DNA from: Lacinutrix jangbogonensis
GTDB lineage: Bacteria > Bacteroidota > Bacteroidia > Flavobacteriales > Flavobacteriaceae
Length of the DNA: 64,000 nt
NCBI RefSeq assembly: GCF_000797445.1
Contig: NZ_JSWF01000027.1
Coordinates: forward strand, 1 to 64,000
Direction of reading: 5' to 3'
A model generated the notes under the pieces. The model did not search any database and was not told the origin of the DNA. It saw nothing but the letters and a program-made list of their open reading frames with translations. A program made the position numbers and the translations under genes. This document shows, one piece after another, positions 8,869 to 18,415 of the stretch (positions are counted from its first letter, which is position 1; each line of letters begins with the position of its first letter).

Positions 8869-10503
8869 ATGGCAGAAGTAATAAACATGCCGCGTTTAAG
8901 CGACACAATGGAAGAGGGCACTGTAGCAAGCTGGCTTAAAAAAGTGGGTGATAAAATTGAAGAAGGCGATATTTTAGCTGAAATTGAAACAGATAAAGCG
9001 ACTATGGAATTTGAATCCTTTAATGAAGGAACTTTACTTCACATAGGTATTCAAGAAGGCGAAACTGCAAAAGTAGATACGCTTTTAGCTATTATTGGTG
9101 ATGCTGATGAAGATATTTCTGGTTTATTAAAAGGAAATACTTCCGAAGGTCAAGAACCTATTCCAACTGAAAACAAAACGGAAGCTATCATTGAGAGTGT
9201 AAGCGAAGAATCTAATCAATCTGAAGTTTTACCAGAAGGTGTTATAGTGGTAACTATGCCACGACTAAGTGATACTATGGAAGAAGGAACTGTGGCAACA
9301 TGGTTAAAGAATATAGGTGATACTGTAGAAGAAGGTGATATTCTTGCCGAAATTGAAACAGATAAAGCCACAATGGAATTTGAATCTTTTCAATCTGGAA
9401 CATTATTATATATTGGCTTAGAAGAAGGAGATTCAGCAAAAGTAGATGCTTTATTAGCTATTATTGGACCAGCTGGAACAGATGTTTCATCCATAGCTAA
9501 AAGCTTTAAAATGTCAGGTTCTTTAGATAGAAATGAAGAAGCGCCAAAACAAGAAGTAGCAAAACAAGTAGTGCCAAAAGCAGAAATAAAGAAAGAAGTA
9601 CCTAAACAACAAGTTTCGGTTTCGACTTCAAATTCATCTTCCAACGGAAGATTATTCGTGTCTCCTTTAGCTAAGAAAATGGCAGAAGAGAAGGGGATTC
9701 AACTTGATCAAGTACAAGGTTCTGGAGAAAACGGACGTATAGTAAAACGTGATATAGAAAACTTTACGCCACCTGTTGCAACGGCATCTGTTTCTACAGA
9801 GAAATTTGTAGCAACTGGACAAGAAGATTTCGATGAGATTCCAAACTCAAACATGCGTAAAGCCATTGCTAAAAACTTAGCGAAGTCGAAATTTACTGCA
9901 CCACATTATTATTTAAATGTGGAGTTTGATATGGAAAATGCAATGGCATTTAGAGTACAATATAACTCGATTCCAGATGTAAAAATCTCTTATAACGATA
10001 TGATTGTTAAGGCATGTGCTTTAGCATTACGGGTCCATCCACAAGTTAATTCGCAGTGGTTCGACGATAGAATGAAATTAAATAACCACGTACACATTGG
10101 TGTAGCAGTAGCAGTGCCGGATGGACTATTAGTGCCAGTAGTTAAATTTGCTAATGAACAGAGTTTGCCTCAAATAGGAGCAGCAGTTAGAGAATATGCA
10201 GGCAAAGCAAGAAATAAGAAATTGTCTTTAGACGAAATGGAAGGCAGTACATTTACTATTTCTAACTTAGGAATGTTTGGTATCGAGAGTTTTACTTCTA
10301 TTATTAACCAACCAAATTCAGCAATATTATCTGTTGGAGCAATTGTTGCAAAACCAGTAGTTAAAAACGGACAAGTAGTTGCAGGAAACACTATGAAATT
10401 GACTTTAGCTTGCGATCACAGAACCGTTGATGGTGCAACTGGAGCGCAGTTTTTGGAAACATTAAAAGGGTTTATTGAAAACCCTGTAACCATGTTGGTG
10501 TAA
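8869..10503 (+). CDS. pdhC: Pyruvate dehydrogenase E2, dihydrolipoamide acetyltransferase
   Basis: A 544-residue core subunit of the pyruvate dehydrogenase complex that transfers acetyl groups to CoA. There are two near-identical N-terminal lipoyl domains, each with the lipoylated lysine in EIETDKATMEFES, joined by acidic linkers. A peripheral-subunit-binding domain follows (SPLAKKMAEEKGI to GRIVKRDIE). The C-terminal acetyltransferase domain carries the active-site motif DHRTVDG. It is cotranscribed with pdhA, 3 bp upstream. The linkers are rich in Lys, Glu and Val, as expected for flexible E2 linkers. Confidence 0.95.
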   Translation: MAEVINMPRLSDTMEEGTVASWLKKVGDKIEEGDILAEIETDKATMEFESFNEGTLLHIGIQEGETAKVDTLLAIIGDADEDISGLLKGNTSEGQEPIPTENKTEAIIESVSEESNQSEVLPEGVIVVTMPRLSDTMEEGTVATWLKNIGDTVEEGDILAEIETDKATMEFESFQSGTLLYIGLEEGDSAKVDALLAIIGPAGTDVSSIAKSFKMSGSLDRNEEAPKQEVAKQVVPKAEIKKEVPKQQVSVSTSNSSSNGRLFVSPLAKKMAEEKGIQLDQVQGSGENGRIVKRDIENFTPPVATASVSTEKFVATGQEDFDEIPNSNMRKAIAKNLAKSKFTAPHYYLNVEFDMENAMAFRVQYNSIPDVKISYNDMIVKACALALRVHPQVNSQWFDDRMKLNNHVHIGVAVAVPDGLLVPVVKFANEQSLPQIGAAVREYAGKARNKKLSLDEMEGSTFTISNLGMFGIESFTSIINQPNSAILSVGAIVAKPVVKNGQVVAGNTMKLTLACDHRTVDGATGAQFLETLKGFIENPVTMLV

Positions 10504-10563
10504 ATTATTTTCAACTTTAAAACTAATCTTATATTAAATTATAAATATTAAATTTAAATAAAA

Positions 10564-11301
10564 ATGAAAAACTATAAAGGAATAATATTAATAGCATTTC
10601 TTGGATTTTTTATGCTAGGTAATGCACAAAAAAAGAAAGTAGCAGTAATTACTTTTTATGCAGACAAAACGATTGATTTGTCGGCCTTAAGTGCATCAGC
10701 AGATTTAATAGCAAAAAATACAGAACTAAGTGATGATCCTGATTTTAATTTAACGGAGCCATTAAAAAAACTGCATAAAGCTTTTTTTAGCGAATATGCT
10801 AAGAATTTCGATTTCGAAATTATTGATGAAAATGAAGTGTTATCTAATGAAACCTACAAGGCATTTGTGCCAACTTACCAAGAAGGGAATACGTTTTTAA
10901 CAAATGTAGAAACAACGACAGCTATAGAAGGTTATAATGTAATTCCTTCATATAGAAAAAATATTAAAGATTTAAAAGGTGTAGCAGAAGCTTTAGGAGT
11001 AGATGCTCTTCTATTTGTTAATTTATCATTTGGATTTGTAAAAACAGGAATAGGAAGTTTTGGTTATGTTAGTGTACAAGCTAGATATAGTATGGATTTG
11101 TTTACAAAAGATAATAATAGTATTTTTCAGTTTAACGAGATTGCAGGTTCTAAAAAGAAGGCTGTTATGGTCGCTGGAATACCTGTTATGAAACCAAATA
11201 AAATACAACCAATGTGCGTAAGTGCTGTAGATAAATTAATGAAAGATCTAAATAAGAAAGTACAGCGTTTAGCAAAAAAGGCTAATAAAAAAATGAAATA
11301 G
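10564..11301 (+). CDS. Secreted protein of unknown function
   Basis: A 245-residue protein with a clear signal peptide (hydrophobic residues 7-20, cleavage near GNAQ). I do not recognise a family with confidence. The mature part starts KKKVAVITFYADKTIDLS and contains GVAEALGVDALLFVNLSFGF, a pattern reminiscent of periplasmic beta/alpha proteins that report on a process through a conserved hydrophobic strand. The C-terminus is very basic (KKVQRLAKKANKKMK). It starts 60 bp after pdhC and is closed by a terminator at 11334-11365, so it may be a tail gene of the pdh transcript. Confidence 0.7.
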   Translation: MKNYKGIILIAFLGFFMLGNAQKKKVAVITFYADKTIDLSALSASADLIAKNTELSDDPDFNLTEPLKKLHKAFFSEYAKNFDFEIIDENEVLSNETYKAFVPTYQEGNTFLTNVETTTAIEGYNVIPSYRKNIKDLKGVAEALGVDALLFVNLSFGFVKTGIGSFGYVSVQARYSMDLFTKDNNSIFQFNEIAGSKKKAVMVAGIPVMKPNKIQPMCVSAVDKLMKDLNKKVQRLAKKANKKMK

Positions 11302-11333
11302 GGTTTTACCTTTTTTCAACACATATTAAAAAG

Positions 11334-11365
11334 CCTGATTCAACAATTTGATTCAGGTTTTTTTT
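11334..11365 (+). terminator. Rho-independent terminator
   Basis: A 9-bp stem with one mismatch (CCTGATTCA/TGATTCAGG) and a 6-nt loop, followed by eight T. It closes the transcript of the secreted unknown before the M28 peptidase gene. Confidence 0.7.
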
Positions 11366-11393
11366 ACCTTTAAACTCAAATAAAAAAAAACAA

Positions 11394-12398
11394 ATGAAAA
11401 CACTTTCAGTACTTAGCTTATTAGCCTTATTTATAAGTTGTGACTCTTCAAAGAAAGCAGCAAGTCAAACTAAGACTACTACGACCACCACAACCACAGT
11501 TGAAACCAAACCAAAGGATAAAGCAATAGACTTTGTTAATGCAGACGAGATAAAAGAAATCGTTTCATTCTTGGCTTCAGATGCTTTGAATGGAAGAGAC
11601 ACAGGAAGCGAAGGTATAAACGAAGCTGCAAATTATATAGAAACTAAGTTTAAGACGTATGGTTTAAAGCCTTATTTTGAAACCTATCGCGATAATTTTA
11701 AATTTGGAGCACTAGACGCTTACAATGTCGTTGGTTATTTAGAAGGTACAGATCCAAAACTTAAAGACGAGTTTATACTTATAGGAGCACATTACGATCA
11801 TCTTGGTAGCGCTAAAGATGTAAATGGTGATACCATTGCAAATGGAGCAAACGATAATGCAGCAGGAACAAGTGGCGTATTGTCTTTAGCAAAATATTTC
11901 TCTGAAAAGAAAACGAATAAAAGGAGTATTATTTTTGCAACCTTTACTGCTGAAGAAAAAGGATTATTAGGTTCAAAGCATTTAGCTGAAAGACTAAAAG
12001 AAAATAATATTAATTTGTATACAATGATTAATATTGAAATGATTGGTGTGCCATTTGTAGGCAGAGATTACGAAGCATTTATTACAGGTTATGAACTTTC
12101 TAACCTTGCCGAAATAATGAATAACTATGCAGGCGAAAAGCTTATTGGAGCTTCAGATGTGGCTAAAAAATACGGATTGTTTAAACGTTCAGATAATTAT
12201 GCGTTTTACCAAGCGTTTAAAACACCTTGTCACACAGTATCGTCTTGCGATTTAACTAACTTCGATTTCTACCATCATGTAGACGATGAGGTCGATAAGT
12301 TAGATTATCCTTTTATGGCACGATTAATAAATAAATTGGGACCAGTTTTAGAGCAAATGGCTAATGCTCCAACTCAAGATATTAAAATGAATGAGTAA
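11394..12398 (+). CDS. M28 family metallopeptidase lipoprotein
   Basis: A 334-residue lipoprotein (lipobox LFISC, Cys16) followed by a short Thr-rich linker that probably spaces the enzyme from the membrane. The catalytic part is an M28 zinc aminopeptidase: GAHYDHLG gives the first His/Asp pair, GANDNAAGTSG the bridging Asp, FTAEEKGLLGSKH the catalytic Glu pair, and YHHVDDEVDKLDY a late His ligand. It likely trims peptides at the periplasmic face. The stop overlaps the next gene by 8 bp, so translation is probably coupled. Confidence 0.87.
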   Translation: MKTLSVLSLLALFISCDSSKKAASQTKTTTTTTTTVETKPKDKAIDFVNADEIKEIVSFLASDALNGRDTGSEGINEAANYIETKFKTYGLKPYFETYRDNFKFGALDAYNVVGYLEGTDPKLKDEFILIGAHYDHLGSAKDVNGDTIANGANDNAAGTSGVLSLAKYFSEKKTNKRSIIFATFTAEEKGLLGSKHLAERLKENNINLYTMINIEMIGVPFVGRDYEAFITGYELSNLAEIMNNYAGEKLIGASDVAKKYGLFKRSDNYAFYQAFKTPCHTVSSCDLTNFDFYHHVDDEVDKLDYPFMARLINKLGPVLEQMANAPTQDIKMNE

Positions 12399-13074
12399 GA
12401 ATATAATTATTACAGGAACAAGTAGAGGTATTGGTTTTGAGTTGGTACATTTATTTGCCAATCAAGGACATAATGTGTTAGCGTTGTCAAGAAACGCACA
12501 ACCAGTTAGTAATTTACATTTCGATAATATCGAGTCTTTTGCTTTCGATTTAAGTAAAAAAGAAGACTATAAAAAAGTAGAAGACTATGTTGCTAAAGAG
12601 TGGAAGCATGTCGATATACTTATTAATAATGCTGGAACACTATTAAATAAACCTTTTGCAGAAACTTCTATGGAAGATTTCGAGCACGTTTATAAAACCA
12701 ACGTTTTTGGTGTTGCAGAGATGACACGTTGCGTATTGCCTTTCATGAAAAAAGAAAGCCATGTCATTACTATAAGCTCGATGGGTGGCGTGCAAGGTAG
12801 CGTTAAGTTTCCTGGTTTATCTGCGTACAGTTCTAGTAAAGGTGCTGTAGTGACTTTAACAGAGTTATTGGCCGAAGAATATAAAGAGACAGGACCAAGT
12901 TTTAATGTATTGGCTTTAGGAGCGGTACAGACCGAAATGCTAGCTGAAGCTTTTCCTGGTTATCAAGCACCAACAACAGCATTAGAAATGGCGCAATATA
13001 TTGCAGACTTTTCTTTAAATGGGAATAAATTTTATAATGGTAAATTGTTGCAAGTTTCTAATTCTACACCTTAG
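12391..13074 (+). CDS. Short-chain dehydrogenase/reductase
   Basis: A 227-residue classical SDR with a Rossmann fold. TGTSRGIG at the N-terminus binds NAD(P), NNAG follows, and the catalytic Ser (TISSMGG) and YSSSKGA (Tyr-x3-Lys) are present. Substrate is unknown. It overlaps the M28 peptidase gene by 8 bp and is ended by the terminator at 13128-13166. A degraded copy of the last 18 or so codons of a similar gene lies at 19619-19677. Confidence 0.85.
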   Translation: MSKNIIITGTSRGIGFELVHLFANQGHNVLALSRNAQPVSNLHFDNIESFAFDLSKKEDYKKVEDYVAKEWKHVDILINNAGTLLNKPFAETSMEDFEHVYKTNVFGVAEMTRCVLPFMKKESHVITISSMGGVQGSVKFPGLSAYSSSKGAVVTLTELLAEEYKETGPSFNVLALGAVQTEMLAEAFPGYQAPTTALEMAQYIADFSLNGNKFYNGKLLQVSNSTP

Positions 13075-13127
13075 GTTTTAGAAGTTAAGCTCTCTTTTCT
13101 TCTATTTGTTAGGTTTTTAATAAAAAG

Positions 13128-13166
13128 AAATGGACTCTAAATTCTCATTCAAAGTCCATTTTTTTT
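13128..13166 (+). terminator. Rho-independent terminator after the SDR gene
   Basis: Stem AAATGGACT/AGTCCATTT with a 16-nt loop and a T run of eight. Confidence 0.75.
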
Positions 13167-13238
13167 ACTAAACTAATAGCGTTTATTATTGCTAATTATA
13201 TAACAAGCAATAATTGCGCTTTTAGCGCATAGGTTATT

Positions 13239-13847
13239 TTATAATTTCACCTTAGTAATTTTCCAAAACTGACCATGGTATTCACCAGTTTCAGCAATTT
13301 GAATTTTATTTTCTTCACTATCATTAACTATGTCTAAAGATTGATCTGTAAACATCCCATTTGTTATTCGATAATATTCATTATCAATAGGAACAATTGT
13401 CCAGATAGTACTCAAATTGTTACTTTCATTTAGTACAGGTCTGTTTTGATTTGGTCCTTCAATACAATCTAATTTTTTAGACATTCCTTGCCAGGCAGTT
13501 GTTAATGTATATTTATTTGAGTTATCTACATTTGTAAGCTTCCAAAGCTGTCCAGAGTAACTATTAAATTTTGTTAAAATTGGTTTATTGTTTTTGCCAT
13601 CGTTAACAATATCTAGTGATTTATGTTCTCCAGGCCATTTAGCGGTTAATTTATAATAAGCATTACCATCGAAAGCATTATCATTAATTTCGTCATCTAG
13701 TGCTTCTTCAAAATGTACATCTTCAACATGTTCTTTGTTACCATTACTCCAATTAATTAAATCTACGAAGTTAAACCCATCTTGTGCAGATATGGTCGAA
13801 ATTGTAAAACATAAAAGGGCACCTAATAATATATTTCTAATTTTCAT
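13239..13847 (-). CDS. Secreted ricin-type (beta-trefoil) lectin-like protein
   Basis: A 202-residue protein with a signal peptide ending near ISAQ (residue 21). The mature part carries ricin-B-like beta-trefoil repeats, seen as recurring Gln-x-Trp motifs (GQLWKL, STIWTI, GQFWKI) and SLDIVND turns. Such domains bind carbohydrate. There is no catalytic domain and no T9SS sorting domain, so it is either periplasmic or released by another route. It lies 11 bp behind a tail-collar-like protein gene on the same strand, so the two are probably coexpressed. Confidence 0.7.
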   Translation of the reverse strand: MKIRNILLGALLCFTISTISAQDGFNFVDLINWSNGNKEHVEDVHFEEALDDEINDNAFDGNAYYKLTAKWPGEHKSLDIVNDGKNNKPILTKFNSYSGQLWKLTNVDNSNKYTLTTAWQGMSKKLDCIEGPNQNRPVLNESNNLSTIWTIVPIDNEYYRITNGMFTDQSLDIVNDSEENKIQIAETGEYHGQFWKITKVKL

Positions 13848-13858
13848 AAGGGCTAAAT

Positions 13859-14581
13859 TTAACTACGTGATGGAAAAACTCCTTGAAGTGCAATAATATA
13901 ATTTACAGCTAAATAAGGATTCCTAATGTTGAATGATTGCTGATTACCTGTATTAGAAGCTTCACCTTTAGAATTACTTATTTGGGCATTTGATTGATTA
14001 CCAACAGTTATAAATGAACTAGAACCTTTAGTAAATTCATCTCCACTTGTTGTCTTTGGGTCTAATTCAAAACCAGGAAGTTGAGTAGAAATACTATGGG
14101 TGTGACTTGGCAGATTATTAACAGTTAAAGTGATATTTTCCTGCCCACTTCTTTGCCCAAGTCTAAAAGTTGACAATCCTGGACCAGTTCCTGGAGCTAT
14201 AGCGCTTCGCCCTCTTAAATCTGGTAAAGCAAAAGTGGTTCTGCCATCACCACCATAAGTAGTGCCTAATATTGAAAACAGAGCACTGTTAGAAGATATA
14301 GCTAATAGTCGCCCATCACAAAAAGCCCATCCTCTTGGCGCAAAATTACCTCCAAACAGAGAAACCTCTCCTATAAAAGGTTCAATTGATACAGTTTTTT
14401 CTTTTTCATTGTTTTTTAGGTTCGTTATTTCTTGTTTCATATCATCTAGCTCAGCGACTAATTGATCAAGAGCTTTACTATTGGATTGCTCTACAGTAGT
14501 TGAAGAAATAAGAAATGTGCTAACAAGAGTGATAACGCACACTGCTATTAGCGAAGATTTAATGAATTTTGATTTTTTCAT
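13859..14581 (-). CDS. Tail-collar domain (microcystin-dependent-protein-like) exported protein
   Basis: A 240-residue protein. Residues 11-30 form a signal peptide or membrane anchor, followed by a short coiled coil (LDQLVAELDDMKQEITNLK). The rest is a phage tail collar domain: IGEVSLFGG, APRGWAFCDGR, YGGDGRTTFALPDLRGR, LPSHTHS and NPYLAVNYIIALQG are the signature blocks of the MdpB family. Bacterial versions are usually cytosolic or phage-like, so the exported form is unusual. It precedes the ricin-lectin gene by 11 bp. Function is unknown. An extracellular fibre or adhesin is a guess. Confidence 0.8.
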   Translation of the reverse strand: MKKSKFIKSSLIAVCVITLVSTFLISSTTVEQSNSKALDQLVAELDDMKQEITNLKNNEKEKTVSIEPFIGEVSLFGGNFAPRGWAFCDGRLLAISSNSALFSILGTTYGGDGRTTFALPDLRGRSAIAPGTGPGLSTFRLGQRSGQENITLTVNNLPSHTHSISTQLPGFELDPKTTSGDEFTKGSSSFITVGNQSNAQISNSKGEASNTGNQQSFNIRNPYLAVNYIIALQGVFPSRS

Positions 14582-14737
14582 CTTAAGTGTTTTTAATTAA
14601 TAGTTAGTGCCTACTCTGTTAGGGTTTTTCGGCTTAACACCCTTTTTGCAAATTAAATATCCATTTTTTTTATTGTAGCTGCTTATTTGGGGATCTCCTT
14701 AGCGATAAATATTTCGGAAAAACCAAAACCTAAAACC

Positions 14738-17700
14738 TCAATTGGAAATTTCTTCTAGGGTAATGAGATTGTCATCAGGAATACGGTCTATCATTTTATT
14801 ATAAGGATCTATACCTGCTTTTATAGGTAATTTCTCTGTGATATATGTAAATATTGATTTTCCGGGATTTACCCAAATTTTCTCAAGAATCAAGGGTGAC
14901 TTTATGGTCATCCCTTGTTCGTTTTTAATATCATTATCGAATACTGCGATTTCAAGTAAGTTGGCTTTATCTCCAGTTACTAATAATTTGCCATTACCAT
15001 CAAAATATTTTTTTGAGCTTTCAACTTCAATGGTTACTTCATATGTGTTGTCTGCGACTTTTTTATAAGTAGCTTCAGTAACTTTGTTAGAGTAAAGTGT
15101 AATCTTTTCAAAACTATCTTCTAAATAATATTGTAGAGAATCTGGAGTTGCAGATTTCATATAATCATACCATTCTAAAGTTGTTGTAAAAGGTGCTTTT
15201 GCTCTAAACCGAGCAGCCTCCATATAGGCTTTAAAAGCTTCATTTAAATTATTTTCACCTATTAAATCTTGAAGTCCATAAAGTATCAACCCACCTTTTT
15301 GATACCAAACGTAGGCTTGGTTATCATTATCAAGTAACGTTTTTTCAAATTTACTTTCGTTAGCTCTACTTCTTAAATAGCGATCTAATTCTTCTTTTAA
15401 AAATTTCTGCATCGCATCAACACCATATTCTTTTTTCATAACCATCAGCGAAGAATACTCAGCCATTGATTCTGAAATTTGATTGGAACCTCGTGTAGCA
15501 GATGGAGTAACTTGATGTCCCCACCACTGGTGTGCTACCTCATGAGCCGTAACGGTATATACATAATCCAAATCATTTGGATCGCTAAAATCACCTACCC
15601 AACCAAAACTTTCAGCAAACGGAACCGTATTTGGAAAGGATTGCGCAAAATTAGAATATCTTGGAAATTCAAGTATTCTCATTTGACTGTATTGATATGG
15701 GCCATAATTTTCAGCATAATAATCCATAGAGTGTTTTACGCCTTTTACAAAACGATCAATATTATAGGTATGGGTAGGATGATGAAATATCTCGATATTT
15801 ACTTTTTCTCCTTTTTTACCTGTCCAAACTTCTCTATGAACGTTATATTCTGCTGATGAAATATTATAGAAAAAATCTAACTCACCTTCCATTTTGTAAG
15901 TGTAATATTTTCTACCATTTTCTTCCCATTCATTTTCTAAATAACCAGGCATTATAGCAATTTGATCTGGTGCTGTACTTACAGTGCCTTCAAAAGTTAT
16001 ATAATCTGCATCATCGTTAAATAATAAATTATTCAATCCCCATTCATCTGTTTGTTCAGGTAACGTATAATCCTTAATGGGTAAATCGTGTTTTTTTCTA
16101 TTTTGGTCACTGGTTAATTCACCTTGAGTATTATAACCAAAAGAAGGAAAGAAGTCGTTATTTAAAAATGTACCATTGTAAACAATCTTAGAGCCTGAGC
16201 CTTCATTAGGAAATCCTTTATAAGAACCAGTGACTTCCAAAGTCATGCTAATGGTGTCATTAGGCATTAAAGGTTTATCGAAAGCATAAATTTCATAACC
16301 AAAATCATCATAACGTTTACCTAATTTAGGAGCATTACCTTCAATAGTAAATGTATTGACTCGCTTTTTCATTAAGCCTTCTGCTCCCCAGTTTAAATGT
16401 AATGAATCAATTGCTACATTCGATTTATTAACCATTTTATAAGTGACCTTTATTTTTGCTGACCTATTTTCAGGAAATAAATCGGCATTAATTTTAACAT
16501 CAATAACTTTTGGCTGGGCGATTTTATCATATTTGCTCAGTTGTTTTTCATAATCTGCAGATCCAATTGTTCCTTGTTCTGAAGTTGTATAGTTGTTTAA
16601 TGTTTTTGTGTTGTAATTAATAAAAGCGCCAGAACCAATAAAAATGGCGAACAAAATAGCGAAAGCTGAAATCGTTCTAATATTTATTCTTTCTTTGGCT
16701 ATTTGCCAACGGGCTTTTCGACCGGAATCTGTTCCTCGCTTCCAAAAAAGATAACCTATAACTAATAAGACGCCTCCACAAGCCAACCAATAGGTTCTAA
16801 ACCAGAACAACGACTCCGAAAAATGCCCAAATCCATTCATGTCAGACAGCGTATAGCTTGGTGAATAACTATATAAATATAAGTTGTTATTTACATCTGC
16901 TAAACTATTTAACCCAAAAAGGAATACCCAAATAGCAATGGCTATTACATGTCCCATAAACTTTTTGGTCACTAAAGAGTGCACGAAAAAGGCTAATAAA
17001 ACGAAAATGATGTACTTAGGGAATTCAATTAAATACAAATCTGTGAAGTACATTTCAAATTCAAAATTGAAATAACCCTTAATAATTTGATTGATTACAC
17101 CACTAACTAGAATCATGTTTACTAAAACAAAACTGATCATTACTAAGGCCAAAAATTTAGACCCATATACTAAACGATTAGGTAATGGAAGAGAGCCAAA
17201 TATTTGATTGTAATTGACATTGCGTTCTCTGTGCAATACTTCACCTGTCATAAATACAATAAGAATAAAAATAAGAATGACATATGTGGCATCTTTCATT
17301 TCTAACATATAATAGGTGAGCGGTAACGAGGGTGTTCCATAAATAGGCGCACCAAACCATCCATCAAAAAAGAGGAATAGTACAGCAGCAATTAAAATGG
17401 CTCTAAAAAACTTATCTCTAGTAATATTTTTAAACTCCATAAATGCTAAACCAAACAATAATTTAACATTCAGACCTTTGGAGAAAATTTTTGAAACACT
17501 AGGAATTTTAGTCAGTGCAGAAGTTACATTGTCTTCATCTACATTGTCTTTTTTCTTTTTTGAGGTATAGTTTTTATTTAAAAATTTCTGAAAGTCAAAA
17601 CTAAATAAAGTAAATAGAAATACCACTACACCTAAACCAACCCAAATAATACGATTCCAAATTAACATACCAGAAAATGGAACCGTTAAACTATTTTGTT

Positions 17701-18382
17701 CTTCGGGTGTCCAGTATTGAATGGTGTTTTGATAGGTGCCTAACCCAAATGGATCAAGCAGGCTTACTAAATTTGTGTTTTCAAGATCCTGGGTTAAGGT
17801 TAAAGAAATTAAATATGTAATAAAAAGAATTGCGCCACCAGCATAAGCTAGCATTACTTTTTTTGTTAAACTTACCAAAGCAAAGAAAATACAACCCGCA
17901 AAGAAAAAGTTAGTCCAATAAAGCATTAATGTAGGTTGAATATAATGCCAGAGATTAAATGCCGTAAAGCGTTCTGGTTCTTCATAGCCCGCAAAAGGAC
18001 CTATTAAAAAACCAATTATTAATCCAACATGCAAGCCCAAACTGATCATAAAAAGGACAGACATAGAGCCAAAAAACCGACCTAATAAATAGCCTTTTTC
18101 ACTAATTGGATATGAGAAATAATAATTCTCTGTTTTGTGTTCTATATCTCTATAAACAGGAACACCCATTATGGCACTAGAAAGCATAATACCAAAAATG
18201 CTTATGGTTGTTAACATGGTAGCTATGGCGACCGGAGAATTTACAAAAACTTTTTCTGATGCTGGACCGTTTCCTCCAATGGCTACTATCAATCCAAACA
18301 ACATTAGAATCCCAAAATACGCCCAAGTTGCTGGTCGTTTTAGTCTGTATTTAATTTCGAATAAGAATATTTCTTTAAACAT
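14738..18382 (-). CDS. ABC-2 type permease fused to M1 family aminopeptidase
   Basis: A 1214-residue fusion. The N-terminal half (about residues 1-590) has two sets of membrane segments typical of an ABC-2 permease (AYFGILMLFGLIVAIGG, GVPVYRDIEHKTENYYFSYP). The C-terminal part, from about residue 640, is an M1 gluzincin: HEVAHQWWGH at about residue 947 is the zinc motif HExxH, and SESMAEYSS supplies the third ligand. The peptidase part should face the periplasm. The ATPase is encoded immediately upstream at 18416-19303. This fusion type is known in Bacteroidota, but its substrate is not established. Confidence 0.88.
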   Translation of the reverse strand: MFKEIFLFEIKYRLKRPATWAYFGILMLFGLIVAIGGNGPASEKVFVNSPVAIATMLTTISIFGIMLSSAIMGVPVYRDIEHKTENYYFSYPISEKGYLLGRFFGSMSVLFMISLGLHVGLIIGFLIGPFAGYEEPERFTAFNLWHYIQPTLMLYWTNFFFAGCIFFALVSLTKKVMLAYAGGAILFITYLISLTLTQDLENTNLVSLLDPFGLGTYQNTIQYWTPEEQNSLTVPFSGMLIWNRIIWVGLGVVVFLFTLFSFDFQKFLNKNYTSKKKKDNVDEDNVTSALTKIPSVSKIFSKGLNVKLLFGLAFMEFKNITRDKFFRAILIAAVLFLFFDGWFGAPIYGTPSLPLTYYMLEMKDATYVILIFILIVFMTGEVLHRERNVNYNQIFGSLPLPNRLVYGSKFLALVMISFVLVNMILVSGVINQIIKGYFNFEFEMYFTDLYLIEFPKYIIFVLLAFFVHSLVTKKFMGHVIAIAIWVFLFGLNSLADVNNNLYLYSYSPSYTLSDMNGFGHFSESLFWFRTYWLACGGVLLVIGYLFWKRGTDSGRKARWQIAKERINIRTISAFAILFAIFIGSGAFINYNTKTLNNYTTSEQGTIGSADYEKQLSKYDKIAQPKVIDVKINADLFPENRSAKIKVTYKMVNKSNVAIDSLHLNWGAEGLMKKRVNTFTIEGNAPKLGKRYDDFGYEIYAFDKPLMPNDTISMTLEVTGSYKGFPNEGSGSKIVYNGTFLNNDFFPSFGYNTQGELTSDQNRKKHDLPIKDYTLPEQTDEWGLNNLLFNDDADYITFEGTVSTAPDQIAIMPGYLENEWEENGRKYYTYKMEGELDFFYNISSAEYNVHREVWTGKKGEKVNIEIFHHPTHTYNIDRFVKGVKHSMDYYAENYGPYQYSQMRILEFPRYSNFAQSFPNTVPFAESFGWVGDFSDPNDLDYVYTVTAHEVAHQWWGHQVTPSATRGSNQISESMAEYSSLMVMKKEYGVDAMQKFLKEELDRYLRSRANESKFEKTLLDNDNQAYVWYQKGGLILYGLQDLIGENNLNEAFKAYMEAARFRAKAPFTTTLEWYDYMKSATPDSLQYYLEDSFEKITLYSNKVTEATYKKVADNTYEVTIEVESSKKYFDGNGKLLVTGDKANLLEIAVFDNDIKNEQGMTIKSPLILEKIWVNPGKSIFTYITEKLPIKAGIDPYNKMIDRIPDDNLITLEEISN

Positions 18383-18415
18383 AATTGAATGATTTTAATA
18401 AATGAGATTAAACAA

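Noticed and set aside
13859-14581. Prophage remnant around the tail-collar gene
   Set aside because: No other phage genes, integrase or attachment sites lie nearby, and the protein has a bacterial signal sequence.
15479-15856. 125-residue plus-strand frame inside the permease-aminopeptidase gene
   Set aside because: Antisense to the M1 catalytic region. No plausible protein features.
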